DNA of 64,000 nucleotides, from the NCBI RefSeq assembly GCF_003015185.1, contig NZ_CP027861.1:85387-149386 (forward strand), in the 5' to 3' direction. The DNA comes from Ahniella affigens. GTDB lineage: Bacteria > Pseudomonadota > Gammaproteobacteria > Xanthomonadales > Ahniellaceae. Below, in pieces: positions 52,918-62,761 of this stretch. The notes under the pieces were generated by a model that saw only the letters and a program-made list of their open reading frames with translations, was not told the DNA's origin and did no database searches. A program made the translations under genes and the position numbers. The first letter of the stretch is position 1. The number at the start of each line of letters is the position of its first letter.

Positions 52918-53190
52918 CAGGAACTTGCCCCTGCGCCTGGGTTGTTAGGTGCATGGGGTCTAGTAGATCTGTCCGAACTTTAGCGACGTGCGCTCCGAGG
53001 TCTCGTCGTTGCGAATACTTCACCTCGGCGACCGACTGGCGGTTGTGAATAGGACGATTCTGGCTCTGCGGCTATCGGACTGCAGACTTACAGCCAGCCA
53101 ACCATAGGCGCTGGATGCATGTGGAACGCAAGCCAAGAGGTCGTGTCGTGAGCACTACCCTGCCCTCGCTCATCATGCGTGTTCACCCGG

Positions 53191-56043
53191 CTATTGTGCT
53201 GCAGCGCGCTGCTGGTTTAGGTCAAACAATCGGCGCAAAATCTCATCGTCGGACAGTGGCCACTCCCAGCCATAAGAGGCGGCTACAGAAACGTCCAATT
53301 CGTGGTGAAGGTTTACTAGCCAGGGCGGACGCGCGTTGTAAAGGTTCGTCAATGTCCGCTTTTTGAGGTCTGCCGCGTGGCCTGACTTGGCCACAATGCG
53401 ATCGGGAAAACCTGGAACCACCTCTGGTAGTCGCTCGGTCCACTCCGTTGGATTCAACCAGCGGTCGCGCGCGTCAACGAGTATCTTCGATGCCTTTGCG
53501 ATCCGAATGGCGCGCGGATCTGTGGCGTATTGGGCGGCTGGAATGTTGGGCGAGAGTCCTTCGGGAAACGGAAAGGTCTCAAAGCAGGTGGTCGGTGTGT
53601 AGCGCGGGCGATCCTCAAGACTTGTTCCCATACGTAGTGACCAGATCTCATGGATGTGAGACTGCAATACTCCAAAGGTAGTGTCATCTTCCCTTGCTGT
53701 GACCATGATGTTCTTGTCTGGAGCTACTGGTCTAGGCATCCAAAGAAACACTCGGTGCTTCGAAACTTCCGGTGTTGCGATGACGCGGCTCATACCCATC
53801 CATGCCTTCCGCAGGTCGGGTCTTGGGCGCCAAAGCCGCCACCATGTTTCAGCAAGCATCCGCCTAGCGGCCGCATCTTTTACCGGGCTATTTGCTCGCG
53901 CGAATCGAACTTTGCTCTCAAGATGGGAGAAAGGGGAGGCATACTGCGCAGCCTCTGCTTCCGTCATCGCCGTTCCCGTATCAATGACCCAGACGTCGCG
54001 TGGCCGTCGAGTAGCATCGATACCGTTCCAGTATGGGAAAAGCACGTCTGAATTGGGGCGTCCGTTCGGGTTTCCCACTTCGCGGAGCATCGCGCGCGCA
54101 ATGTCGCCTGAGACATCAAATTCCCCGGTCTTTTGGTAGCCGACAAAGCAACGGCCCGAGTTCTCTGATAGGCGCGCCGCACGAGTGATGTCGATGCCAG
54201 TAGCACTGCTGCAGGCAGTGAGGTCTGAAAACACCTGGGAAACCGGCGATCCGTTAAGATGCGTTGATTCTGATTGCTTTCCATAAGACACCAACGACAC
54301 GCGAACGTTTGCGCCTTCGTTCACCCATTCCTCATCGCTCCATGCATTGAATATGCGGCAGGAGTCGGTAATTCGTTTCAAAACCTCCCGATTCTTGCCA
54401 CCACGAATGCTGTTCGTTGCAACAAATCCCGCCCTCCACAACTTCCCGTTGGCGATCGCATTGTTCGCCTTCTCAAACCAGTAGCACACCAGGTCCGCAC
54501 CACCTGGCACGCGGCCGGCAAAGCACTTTCGCAGCGCAGCAACATACTGCTCGCCAAGCTCGCCCAACATCTTCTTGTCGCCTACGAACGGTGGATTGCC
54601 AACCACTACATCACATTGCGGCCACTCCGCTTCAGAACCATCGGCATTGATGAGCGCATCCCGGTGCTCGATCTGGTCGAGGGGCTGAAGGATTGGCTGC
54701 TTCTTAGCCCCGTAGCCGTTCTGGATCATCCACTGTATCTCACCAATCCAGATCGTGATACGGGCTAGCTCGGCAGCGTAGTCGTTTAGCTCAATGCCCT
54801 TCACGTTCTGCGGGCCGATTGCCGGGAACTGACGGCCGAGGCCCAGTGCCTCCGCCTCAATCAGCACGTGATGCTCTATGTCCTTCAAGGTGCGTAGCGC
54901 TAGATACAAGAAGTTTCCGGAGCCGCAGGCAGGGTCGAGAACAGTGAACGATCGCAAGCGTTCAAGGAACACGTTAAATCGGTTCTGGGCAGCCTTTGAC
55001 ACGGACTTAGCGGCCTTGGCCAACTGCTTTGTCAACTCTCGCTTGACGGCCTCCCACTCCGCCAGGAGCGGCGCCCGAATGACCGGGTCGACGATCTTCA
55101 TGATCGTTTCGGGATCGGTGTAGTGCGCACCGAGCTGACTGCGCTTGCCGGGATCTAACCCGCGCTCGAACAGCGTTCCGAAGATACTAGGCTCAATGTC
55201 CGACCAGTCAAGCTCACATGCGTCAAGGAGGACCTTGAGCTCGTCCGGCGCCAAGCCAATAGTTGCGTTGTCTTCGAAGAGTCCGCCGTTGAACCAGTCG
55301 ATATTCTCGAAGGCGACGTCGCCGCCGGCGTGCATAGCCGCGAAAAGCTCTCGACTGCGCCGTTCAAAAAGCGCCGGGTCTGACTGTGCGCTCTTCACCA
55401 TCTTCGTGAACAGCTTGTTCGGCAATATTCCGATGTCCTCAGCAAACATGCAGAATATCAAGCGATTCAGAAAATGAGACACCGCATGGGGGTCATTGCC
55501 GCGCCGATCAAGTGATTGCGCGAGGCTGGTGAAGCGTTCCGCAGCCTTTTGCGTGATAGCTGCACGAGTTACACCAGGTCGCAAGGCATCAGGGTTTTTG
55601 AAGACGGCGTCTAGGATTCGCCGTGGTTCCGGCTGCGCAAGGTCCTCGATCTTGAACCGGTACTCGCACTTCACTGTGTTTGTGAAGTTCGTATGAACGA
55701 CGATTGTCTGAAGGTCGCACACCACGAGGAGCGGAGGGTTCTGAAGGGCGTCGGCGTACATTTTGAGTTGCTCGTAGGCACGCTCTAGGCTTCGATCCGT
55801 GCCTTTGGCTTCCCAACCGAAGAACCCCTTTTTCCAGACGTCCGCCCATCCTTTGCCGCCGTTGGCCTTATTGGCGCCGAACTCATAAGTGAACCAGGTG
55901 TGCTCCGGGTCGGCCTCACGGGGCGTCGGGTGCCCGACAAGCCGACAGAGATCCTCGAAGAAGGGTTGTGCGTCGCGACGCTCATCGCCGCCATTGCGCC
56001 ACTTTGATATGAAATCGCTGACGAGCACGCGGGGTTCCTTCAT
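53191..56043 (-). CDS. type IIL restriction-modification enzyme (MmeI-like), 950 aa
   Basis: Single chain with nuclease, methyltransferase and specificity. The N-terminal PD-(D/E)XK nuclease is DVWKKGFFGWEAKG (Asp...Glu-x-Lys, residues about 68-80). The methyltransferase has motif I DPACGSGNF and motif IV NPPFVG. A target-recognition region follows (FPYWNGIDATRRPRD). The domain order fits MmeI-type enzymes. ATG 56043 is chosen over the extension to 56148. It can restrict foreign DNA while protecting the element's host by N6-adenine methylation. Confidence 0.85.
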   Translation of the reverse strand: MKEPRVLVSDFISKWRNGGDERRDAQPFFEDLCRLVGHPTPREADPEHTWFTYEFGANKANGGKGWADVWKKGFFGWEAKGTDRSLERAYEQLKMYADALQNPPLLVVCDLQTIVVHTNFTNTVKCEYRFKIEDLAQPEPRRILDAVFKNPDALRPGVTRAAITQKAAERFTSLAQSLDRRGNDPHAVSHFLNRLIFCMFAEDIGILPNKLFTKMVKSAQSDPALFERRSRELFAAMHAGGDVAFENIDWFNGGLFEDNATIGLAPDELKVLLDACELDWSDIEPSIFGTLFERGLDPGKRSQLGAHYTDPETIMKIVDPVIRAPLLAEWEAVKRELTKQLAKAAKSVSKAAQNRFNVFLERLRSFTVLDPACGSGNFLYLALRTLKDIEHHVLIEAEALGLGRQFPAIGPQNVKGIELNDYAAELARITIWIGEIQWMIQNGYGAKKQPILQPLDQIEHRDALINADGSEAEWPQCDVVVGNPPFVGDKKMLGELGEQYVAALRKCFAGRVPGGADLVCYWFEKANNAIANGKLWRAGFVATNSIRGGKNREVLKRITDSCRIFNAWSDEEWVNEGANVRVSLVSYGKQSESTHLNGSPVSQVFSDLTACSSATGIDITRAARLSENSGRCFVGYQKTGEFDVSGDIARAMLREVGNPNGRPNSDVLFPYWNGIDATRRPRDVWVIDTGTAMTEAEAAQYASPFSHLESKVRFARANSPVKDAAARRMLAETWWRLWRPRPDLRKAWMGMSRVIATPEVSKHRVFLWMPRPVAPDKNIMVTAREDDTTFGVLQSHIHEIWSLRMGTSLEDRPRYTPTTCFETFPFPEGLSPNIPAAQYATDPRAIRIAKASKILVDARDRWLNPTEWTERLPEVVPGFPDRIVAKSGHAADLKKRTLTNLYNARPPWLVNLHHELDVSVAASYGWEWPLSDDEILRRLFDLNQQRAAAQ

Positions 56044-56296
56044 GGGATTGGGGATTGGGGACCACTTGGAGCGGGAATTATGGCTCCCCAACCATCTCCT
56101 GTCACATGACGGACTGCCGCGAAGACGGGTCCAAGATGAAGCCCGCATGCGAGAGCAGAGGCTTCAAGGTCTACCAAGGTTGACCTTGGGAGCAAACGCA
56201 GGAGTGATGCTTCTGCCAGTAAGCTGGGATAAACGAGGTTGGCGAGAACCATGAAGCGGCGGTCGCCTGACTCGTCTAGATCCAGTTCTGGGCTGT

Positions 56297-57079
56297 CTAG
56301 GCCACTAGGCGCAACCGGATCTGTCCAAGCGAAGCGAGTTGTTTTCGCTTCAGCTCGCGACGTAGCTTTCGGGCCTGTGCTGCAGTGATTCGCCGTGCCT
56401 GGATGGCCTTTGAGACTTCATTGAGGAACCATGTCACATGAAGGCTAATCGTTACATCGAGGTCAGAACCCTCAAGCACCAGCAGCAGAGACTGGGCAGT
56501 GTGCTCTTGGTACCTGAGCGCGGGCGTCACAGCGATTTGCGTTGGCTGGGTTCGCATGGGTAAGTCGGATTCATCAACCTCGCGCAATCGCGCCAACCGG
56601 ATCGCGCCGACGAGGTCGGCCATTTCGAGGCCGAAAGCACCGAGGAAGCCTTCACGGGGCACAGTCAGGGATGGACACTCCCATCCCGTATGGCGCCCAA
56701 TGAGCTCGCACATGATCGGAGACAGGTACGAACCCTTGCGCACGAGCCGTGGCAGTGTCTTTGCGCCAAGGCCTGGATACTTGAGACAAGCTCGGCGAGG
56801 CGTCCCATGGGCAGCGATACAGGCTCGAAGCCACTCTTGCCGGAGCAGATTGTCGTCAGCAAGCGGATCCAGGGAACCGTTGATCGGAAACTGGAGACTT
56901 CCATCGGCTAGGCCGAATGCCCGCGCGATCGCGACGACATGCCGAACGGATATCTTGCGTGTACCGGTCAGAACATTATCAGCAACGCGCTCGTTGATCC
57001 CTGTCAGCGTGGCGAACCACCGGGGATGAGGGATAATCTGACGAACGATCAAGTAGTTCTCGTACAGAGTGTGCAACAT
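56297..57079 (-). CDS. unknown protein, possible HTH regulator, 260 aa
   Basis: N-terminal 60 residues (ENYLIVRQIIPHPRWFATLTGINERVAD, read in parts) read as an HTH with a GINE core reminiscent of FlhD, but the similarity is weak. The middle has LACIAAHGTP-like segments and a helical C-terminus with VSKAIQARRITAAQARKLRR. GAGAGG precedes ATG 57079. It sits just downstream of the transfer genes, where SXT-type elements keep their activators, but its function is unproved. Confidence 0.5.
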   Translation of the reverse strand: MLHTLYENYLIVRQIIPHPRWFATLTGINERVADNVLTGTRKISVRHVVAIARAFGLADGSLQFPINGSLDPLADDNLLRQEWLRACIAAHGTPRRACLKYPGLGAKTLPRLVRKGSYLSPIMCELIGRHTGWECPSLTVPREGFLGAFGLEMADLVGAIRLARLREVDESDLPMRTQPTQIAVTPALRYQEHTAQSLLLVLEGSDLDVTISLHVTWFLNEVSKAIQARRITAAQARKLRRELKRKQLASLGQIRLRLVA

Positions 57080-57279
57080 GCAAGCCTCTCAGGTACAAGG
57101 CATTCTGCCGATTCAGGCGAGACTGCCTCCCGCGTAAAGCAGGCATTTTTTTGAGCATTTGGAGGGCATGTGCTGCCGTGGCAGAGCGGTTGCCAGTCAA
57201 GTCGACTGGCGAGGCGTTCGATCGCGCTGCTGTGGTGAACCATTGGGCACGGAGAGTGCCGGGAACCTACCTCGCTCAG

Positions 57280-57681
57280 TCAACCAACACTCTTCCGGGA
57301 AGGGTGATCGGGCGCACGCCGTTGACGACGCTCAACGGGGCGCTGGTGACATTGGCCGTTCGCATGCTGGCAATGCTTGCGAGTTGAGGGCTTGTTCCGG
57401 TGATCACTCACCAGGTGCGCAGGAGGGGGGACAACCAAGGCAGCAATCCGCCCAGAGATTCCAATCTGGAACTCAGTCTTGGTGCGCGCGAACCGGAGAA
57501 GCTCCAATTCAAGATCCTGATGGTCGAGAATCAACCCCCGCACGCGACTTGAGTCAGCCAGCGCATCGACCGCGCATTGTCCCTTGCCGCAGGTTTGGCG
57601 GCCGTCTGAAAGCCAGCAGATGGCGGTCCAGACGCCGGCATGATTGACGCGAAGCAATGTCGTGTAGATCTGAGTCTGCAT
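57280..57681 (-). CDS. hypothetical protein, 133 aa
   Basis: Alpha/beta N-terminus (QIYTTLLRVNHAGVWTAICWL) and a basic C-terminus rich in His, Arg and Gln (PSTRKHCQHANGQCHQR). ATG 57681 with GGAG eleven bases upstream. It follows the TraN gene on the same strand. The basic end may be read-through of non-coding sequence, so the true stop is uncertain only if a frameshift is present. Confidence 0.45.
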   Translation of the reverse strand: MQTQIYTTLLRVNHAGVWTAICWLSDGRQTCGKGQCAVDALADSSRVRGLILDHQDLELELLRFARTKTEFQIGISGRIAALVVPPPAHLVSDHRNKPSTRKHCQHANGQCHQRPVERRQRRAPDHPSRKSVG

Positions 57682-57740
57682 TTTTGGGTTCACTCCAGTT
57701 TCGATCCACTCTACGCCGCTCAGACGCTGACGCAATTTGG

Positions 57741-60440
57741 TCAGCGGACGACTTCGATCACTGCTCGATCATTCGGATAGGCATTGATGCCGGCGTCCGG
57801 AACGAGCTGCAGTTCGATGCGTCCCGATGCGGTCTTGGGCACGTCAATTCGTATCGTCTGCAAGCCGTCTGAGCCATCGGACCAATGAAGCTCGGTATTG
57901 ATGGTCGAGCTCCCATCCCAAAGCGTGCCCGCCACCCGGGCCGATGCGGCGCCCTTGGTGCCTTGGCGCTGTATCCCGAGCAGTACGGGCTTGCCTGGCG
58001 TGGCCATGGTGTAGGAAGGGGCAAAGGAAACCTGCCCTCGCGTCTCTACTGCTTCGAGCGCGGGCTTGGCAGCGGCTGCTTCGGCATATAGGGCGTCGCG
58101 AACGCCGCTACCTCTGATCTGAGCCAGCCGCATGTTGGTACGCTCCTGTACCGTCTGGCGAGCACCATCCGATAGCTGTGACCCAGAACCGGTCAACCGC
58201 TCAGCGCTAGATCTCGCCAGCACCTCATCCGCCTCGGGGATGACGCCTGCTGCAGCAAGTCTGCCTTTGAGATCCGTGATGTCGAGCTGCTGCACGCGCG
58301 CTTGTTCTGCCAGCACGCCTTCACAGTGCGGGTCTCGGGCCGTGCCAAACGCGCCGAGAGCAACGCCATTTGGACCGGCGATCGCTTCGCGAATTGCCTT
58401 TGTCGCTGGCGAGTTGAAGCAACAGAAGACGTCGCGCTTGTCGATGCAGGCGCCGAGGACACTTCGGTGACAGTAGGATCCAACGGCAATGCAGTTGCCG
58501 ATCTCCCTCTGGTTCGCTAGGTCGAACTCGTGCGCCGTGCAAGCCCAACCGACGTCACCCATATTGTCGTAGCGAGACTCCTCCTTGAACTCCTCATTCA
58601 TCGGCTGAAGCAAGGTGGTGCTTCCGACGACCGATCCCTGGTCTGGGTCGAGATCATCATTGTTTCCGGCAGTGATGGTTTCTGGGCCCGACGTTAGTGG
58701 GCGATCGAGCTGCTCTGACGACCACTGATTGGATTCCGCTAACGTCTTCCAACTACCATGCGCGCCTTCGTTCGAGTATCGGGACAACGATTCCGTGGCA
58801 TTCGCGCGCCGAGTGTGGCGCTGGTACTTTGAAAACCACTTCTGTTCTGCATCCGTCTCGGTCTCATCACAACAACTGATTGAACCTCCGAGCGCCTTTC
58901 GACACTCATACGCCTTTCCAGGAAAGAGACGCGGCTCCGGAGGCGTCGACCGCTGGTCCTGAAGAGGCTGCCAATCTGCTGCATATGACTGGGCAACCAT
59001 CATCCCCGCCATGCCGTCCGCAACCGTGCTGAACCCGTCTTCATCAAACCTTCGGTCCAGGCAATCGTCGCCAGCACATCGAATCTGACCCGCACACTGG
59101 TTCGTTGTGTGAACCGCAACACTTGGCCCCGTGACTTCCGTGGGACAGCGATATACCTGCGACTCGACATAACAGAATTCGTTGTGCCCTACCCCGCTCT
59201 CTGTGCAAGCCGATCGTAGAAATGCGCACGTCGGCTGCTGCAGCAGCATGGGCGCGCATGTATCCACGAGCACGTTTTCATCAGTATTCGTGGTGCAGTG
59301 CTGGCCAGTCGGCGTATCAACGCAGAACTCTCCGGTGTTGATCCGACAACGGTAGTCTGCGGTAGCTTGGTAGCAGACCGGATCGAGCGAGCTCGGCGGG
59401 GCGCTAATCGGATTGGATGGATAGAGCGGCTGCAGGCCAGCAGCGTCGACGCCAAGTATCGGTAAGCCACCAGCGGTTCGCGGCGCGTCGTCACGGCAGG
59501 TCCATGCGGCCTGGCAGAATTCGTCGGAGTCCAGGAGACATCCATCTGGCTGAGACGAGAACTGCTGCTGCACTGCTCGAACAGACGCTAGGACGCGTAT
59601 CTGCACGCTGCAACTGGTCGTGCAGAGCTCGGCGTCTGGGTCAACGACAAGCGTACCCTCCCAGCCATTTTCGAGGGTAGGTGGATCACTCCAGCGCACT
59701 GCAGCGACATCACCATCCCACTCAATCGAAGATTGGAGAGCAATAATGCTCGTCCCATCGGGAAACGAGTCCGAAACGCGTACAAGGAAATTCTCTGGAC
59801 CGGAAACAGCGGGGTGCGCGTCAAACAGGACCTTGTCCTGCTCGCTCAGGTCGACGAGCGCCATGGTGCGAGTGCAGGTAGTCGGACGGTGAACGATCTC
59901 GCACGTCCTGTCTGAGTAGGTCGTGTAGGAGGCGGTCGATCCAGTGACTGTGGTGGTGCTGGCGCAAGCAGGGAATTCAGGAGCGACGCTCATTGGAGCA
60001 GTCAACGCTTGCACTGACTGCTGAGCAAGGAACCCTTCTGCCTGCATGAACTCGCTAGGAGATGGCTTGGCCAAGGTTGAGGACTCGCGAAGCGCTTGAG
60101 CTGCATCGCTCGGGTCTTGCTCCTGCTCGACCAAGCGCGACTGGGCGGCGCGCTCCAGCTGGTCGCTGTCTCCCTCCATGTCTTGTAAGCGCTGCTGTTC
60201 GGCGTGGTCCCCGCCAGGGACCAGTTGATTGACGGGTATTTGTGTGTCGCCGATCTGGACGGTGCCTTGGTCGCGTTCGCCATCAGGCGTGAAGCCAAGT
60301 GTCGGCGGTGTGCCAAGCAGACCCTGTGCAAAGTCCTGCCCTGCCCGGGCCTGGTCAGTCATTTCATCGGACGATACGGCCGGCATGGCGCCCATCAGTG
60401 AGACACAGACGAGACAGCTGATCAGAAATTCATGCAGCAT
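57741..60440 (-). CDS. traN: TraN-type mating-pair stabilisation protein, 899 aa
   Basis: Cys-rich outer-membrane protein that contacts the recipient. A signal peptide (MLHEFLISCLVCVSLMGAM) precedes many paired Cys, for example CASTT, CTTSCS, CCDETE, CRDDAPR and CCFNSP. The protein is longer than IncF TraN (about 600) and near SXT TraN size. The last about 140 residues form an extra beta-sandwich-like domain (PVLLGIQRQG, IRIDVPKT). ATG 60440 is used; ATG 60455 is an alternative. It overlaps the TraU stop. Confidence 0.85.
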   Translation of the reverse strand: MLHEFLISCLVCVSLMGAMPAVSSDEMTDQARAGQDFAQGLLGTPPTLGFTPDGERDQGTVQIGDTQIPVNQLVPGGDHAEQQRLQDMEGDSDQLERAAQSRLVEQEQDPSDAAQALRESSTLAKPSPSEFMQAEGFLAQQSVQALTAPMSVAPEFPACASTTTVTGSTASYTTYSDRTCEIVHRPTTCTRTMALVDLSEQDKVLFDAHPAVSGPENFLVRVSDSFPDGTSIIALQSSIEWDGDVAAVRWSDPPTLENGWEGTLVVDPDAELCTTSCSVQIRVLASVRAVQQQFSSQPDGCLLDSDEFCQAAWTCRDDAPRTAGGLPILGVDAAGLQPLYPSNPISAPPSSLDPVCYQATADYRCRINTGEFCVDTPTGQHCTTNTDENVLVDTCAPMLLQQPTCAFLRSACTESGVGHNEFCYVESQVYRCPTEVTGPSVAVHTTNQCAGQIRCAGDDCLDRRFDEDGFSTVADGMAGMMVAQSYAADWQPLQDQRSTPPEPRLFPGKAYECRKALGGSISCCDETETDAEQKWFSKYQRHTRRANATESLSRYSNEGAHGSWKTLAESNQWSSEQLDRPLTSGPETITAGNNDDLDPDQGSVVGSTTLLQPMNEEFKEESRYDNMGDVGWACTAHEFDLANQREIGNCIAVGSYCHRSVLGACIDKRDVFCCFNSPATKAIREAIAGPNGVALGAFGTARDPHCEGVLAEQARVQQLDITDLKGRLAAAGVIPEADEVLARSSAERLTGSGSQLSDGARQTVQERTNMRLAQIRGSGVRDALYAEAAAAKPALEAVETRGQVSFAPSYTMATPGKPVLLGIQRQGTKGAASARVAGTLWDGSSTINTELHWSDGSDGLQTIRIDVPKTASGRIELQLVPDAGINAYPNDRAVIEVVR

Positions 60441-61447
60441 TCTTGAAAGGTCCATTTGAGGAAAACGAAGTCTTCGCCGACCGCCGGCACGTTCCGCCAC
60501 TCTCCCCACCTGAACGTGCTGGCGCCGATCCAATGGTTCCCGGTGATTTCCGGGATGGGATGCACTGTTTGGAGCTTGTACTGTTGCTTGGGCAGCGTTG
60601 GCCAAGGGATGTCTCGGCACACTGCGGCCTGAGTCATCGCTAGGTTGGCCAGACCGCGCCGATGCATCGCCGCGATGGCCCGGGTTGCGGCCAGCGAGGC
60701 ACTGGCGGGTTCTGAGTCACGCCCGCCCATTCCCGAGAACGGGTAGATTGTTCCCCAGCTTCCCGCGCACCAGTAGAGGGCGCCAATAGGCTGTGCCACT
60801 GTGGCTGCCGCGGCATCGGCGACGCAGGCAGCGATGGCCAGGGGGTTTGCGAACAAGACGGCTTCTGGTGTGGTGAACATCGAGAGCTCTTCGTTGTTCC
60901 AGGTCGGGTCGAGCTCGCTGGCATAGAGCATGTCGGCATCGCTTGACCCCGACTCTGCGGCACAGACCGAGTCCGTGAGCATGTCCGTCAGTTGGCCAAC
61001 TGGAAACGCCAGAACGTGAAAGTTGTAGAAGCTGCCGGTTTTTGAAGCAGTATCGGAGCTTTCCGCGCCACCACCCTGCAGGAACAGACCGTAAGGCGTC
61101 GCATCGTTGAACATCGAGAACTCGGAGCCGAGACTCGGGCTACATCCCTTGCCGCTCCTGACGAGCTCAACCACACGCATAGGCTGCCACATTCCCAGGA
61201 CAATTCCGGGCGTGGGGTAGCCAAAGCGCCCCGGACAGACACATGTCGCGCCGGCGTTGCCTTGCGGAACGCTGCCCGGAGACGTCGGAACGCCGGCAAT
61301 GGTGATCGGGAAGAAGCAGGTCCAGCAGACTTTCGTGAAGATCCCCGCTTGTGTGAAGAGACCTGCGTCGTTGCAGGTCGGACTCGCCGCCTGAACTCCG
61401 CCGATCGCCAGCAAGCCGCAAACAAGCAATGCAGCAAAGCGTTTCAT
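60422..61447 (-). CDS. traU: TraU-type conjugal transfer protein, 341 aa
   Basis: Periplasmic component of F-type conjugation, involved in DNA transfer. Signal peptide FAALLVCGLLAIGGVQA, then CWTCFFPI, FGYPTPGIVLGMWQPMRVVE and the Cys-containing ALYWCAGSWGTIYP. The end WTFQECCMNF fits TraU. ATG 61447 overlaps the CsrA-like stop (ATGA) with GAAGGA upstream, so it is coupled to it. Confidence 0.9.
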   Translation of the reverse strand: MKRFAALLVCGLLAIGGVQAASPTCNDAGLFTQAGIFTKVCWTCFFPITIAGVPTSPGSVPQGNAGATCVCPGRFGYPTPGIVLGMWQPMRVVELVRSGKGCSPSLGSEFSMFNDATPYGLFLQGGGAESSDTASKTGSFYNFHVLAFPVGQLTDMLTDSVCAAESGSSDADMLYASELDPTWNNEELSMFTTPEAVLFANPLAIAACVADAAAATVAQPIGALYWCAGSWGTIYPFSGMGGRDSEPASASLAATRAIAAMHRRGLANLAMTQAAVCRDIPWPTLPKQQYKLQTVHPIPEITGNHWIGASTFRWGEWRNVPAVGEDFVFLKWTFQECCMNF

Positions 61448-61611
61448 TTGGTGTGGTCCTTCTGAGCACGTCGCACTTCGACCGTTCTTGGCGCATCGAT
61501 GCCGACCTCGACGTGACCATCGACTATCTTCAGGATCGTCACAAGGATTGGATCCTGTCCTGGTACCTTGATCTGTATGCATTCCTCAATGCGACGCTTC
61601 AGGATCAACAT
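61444..61611 (-). CDS. csrA: CsrA/RsmA-family RNA-binding regulator, 55 aa
   Basis: Reads MLILKRR (E. coli MLILTRR), then VTILKIVDGHVEVGIDAPRTVEVRR, which keeps the Ala-Pro of the core and the C-terminal Arg of the RNA surface. An insertion (KVPGQDP) replaces the E. coli GDEVT loop. CsrA binds GGA in mRNA leaders. The gene overlaps traW by 26 bases and couples to traU. Its start region has three GGA motifs (GCGGAC, TTGGAGG, TTGGACAT), so autoregulation is plausible. The gene was not reported by simple length limits because it lies in another frame of traW. Confidence 0.85.
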   Translation of the reverse strand: MLILKRRIEECIQIKVPGQDPILVTILKIVDGHVEVGIDAPRTVEVRRAQKDHTK

Positions 61612-62761
61612 GTCCAACCTCCAAGTCCGCAGGACGAAATTCATCAAGACGAAAGCGATTCCCTTCCGAGCGCACGCGAGTTGGTGCACACTGAATTCCG
61701 AACGCCTGCGCGAGGTCTGGACGCCAAACGAAGATTGGCCTGCCCAGTTCCGTCGCGCGCTCGGCCAACCAAGCGAGTGAATCGTCGCCGCCAGTTCGAG
61801 TGGTGATCACAGTGACACGGGTGCGCGCCTTGCTGATCCAACCCTTGACGGCAGCAAACTGTCTCGGATCAGTGGCGTCAATCACATAAATCTCTTGCAA
61901 GAATGCAACGCGATCAAGCGGGTTCACGAGGTCACCCTTGCGCGCGAGGATGTGATTGTTCGCAACCACGTCCTCTACGACCTCGAAAGATGGGTCATGC
62001 CACCGGGTGCGGGTGATGACTGCGTCTGGAAGGGAAGGCTTTGCCACGGCACGTCGAAGCCCATCAACTTGAGACCGTCGCCACTTGTCCCAATCCACGC
62101 GTGCAAGCCGCTGCTGCATTACCTGGATCAAATCAGGCTCGGCGATCTCGTGGGTGGGACCGAACTGCGGAAGTGTGCCTCTCTTGCCCCGCTCGACCTG
62201 ATCGCGTACCCAGTCCGGATTGACCATGCCGCTAACCTTCGCCAGGACTCTGTCGGATCCGAGTATCACGACGGTGGGAACGTGAATGACGCCCGCAGAC
62301 TGGAAGGCTGGTGGATCGATTTGGATTTTTGGTGGTGGTGCCAGATTGGCGAACGGTCCCGCGATCTCCGACAGCCAGCGCCGGAATGCCATCAGGTCTG
62401 TGCCTGGCAACAGGCCGCGAAACACTACGACCGTATCTGGTTCTGTGGCTGCGCGGTCAAATGCGAGCTTGATGTCGCTGAGCGGCATGCTGCGCGACAC
62501 GAAGATCTTCGTTGAGTACTTTGATGCCTGCGCAGGGTTGCTCGGTGTCTCATCTGCGAGTCTCGCATTGACGATCTCGCGTGCGTCATCAGCGATCACC
62601 TGAGCCTCAGACATGGAAGACGGGTCCAGACCCGGCTTCTGGGCCTCGATCCATTGCTGCGTCTCGCTGTCCAGTGCTGGCTGCACCGGCAAGCCTTCAG
62701 ACTCGGCCGCTGCCGCGCCGGCCAGCAATGCCAGGAAAGCCATGACCGCCAGCGTCACCAT
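61586..62761 (-). CDS. traW: TrbC-TraW fusion conjugal protein, 391 aa
   Basis: The N-terminal half is a TrbC-like thioredoxin-fold domain (TKIFVSRSMPLSDIKLAFD, VVFRGLLPG) after a signal peptide (AVMAFLALLAGAAAA). The C-terminal half is TraW-like (FEVVEDVVANNHILARKGD, PLDRVAFLQEIYVID). In SXT/R391 the two are fused in this way. Needed for pilus assembly with TraU and TraN. Overlaps traF by seven bases. Confidence 0.85.
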   Translation of the reverse strand: MVTLAVMAFLALLAGAAAAESEGLPVQPALDSETQQWIEAQKPGLDPSSMSEAQVIADDAREIVNARLADETPSNPAQASKYSTKIFVSRSMPLSDIKLAFDRAATEPDTVVVFRGLLPGTDLMAFRRWLSEIAGPFANLAPPPKIQIDPPAFQSAGVIHVPTVVILGSDRVLAKVSGMVNPDWVRDQVERGKRGTLPQFGPTHEIAEPDLIQVMQQRLARVDWDKWRRSQVDGLRRAVAKPSLPDAVITRTRWHDPSFEVVEDVVANNHILARKGDLVNPLDRVAFLQEIYVIDATDPRQFAAVKGWISKARTRVTVITTRTGGDDSLAWLAERATELGRPIFVWRPDLAQAFGIQCAPTRVRSEGNRFRLDEFRPADLEVGHVDPEASH

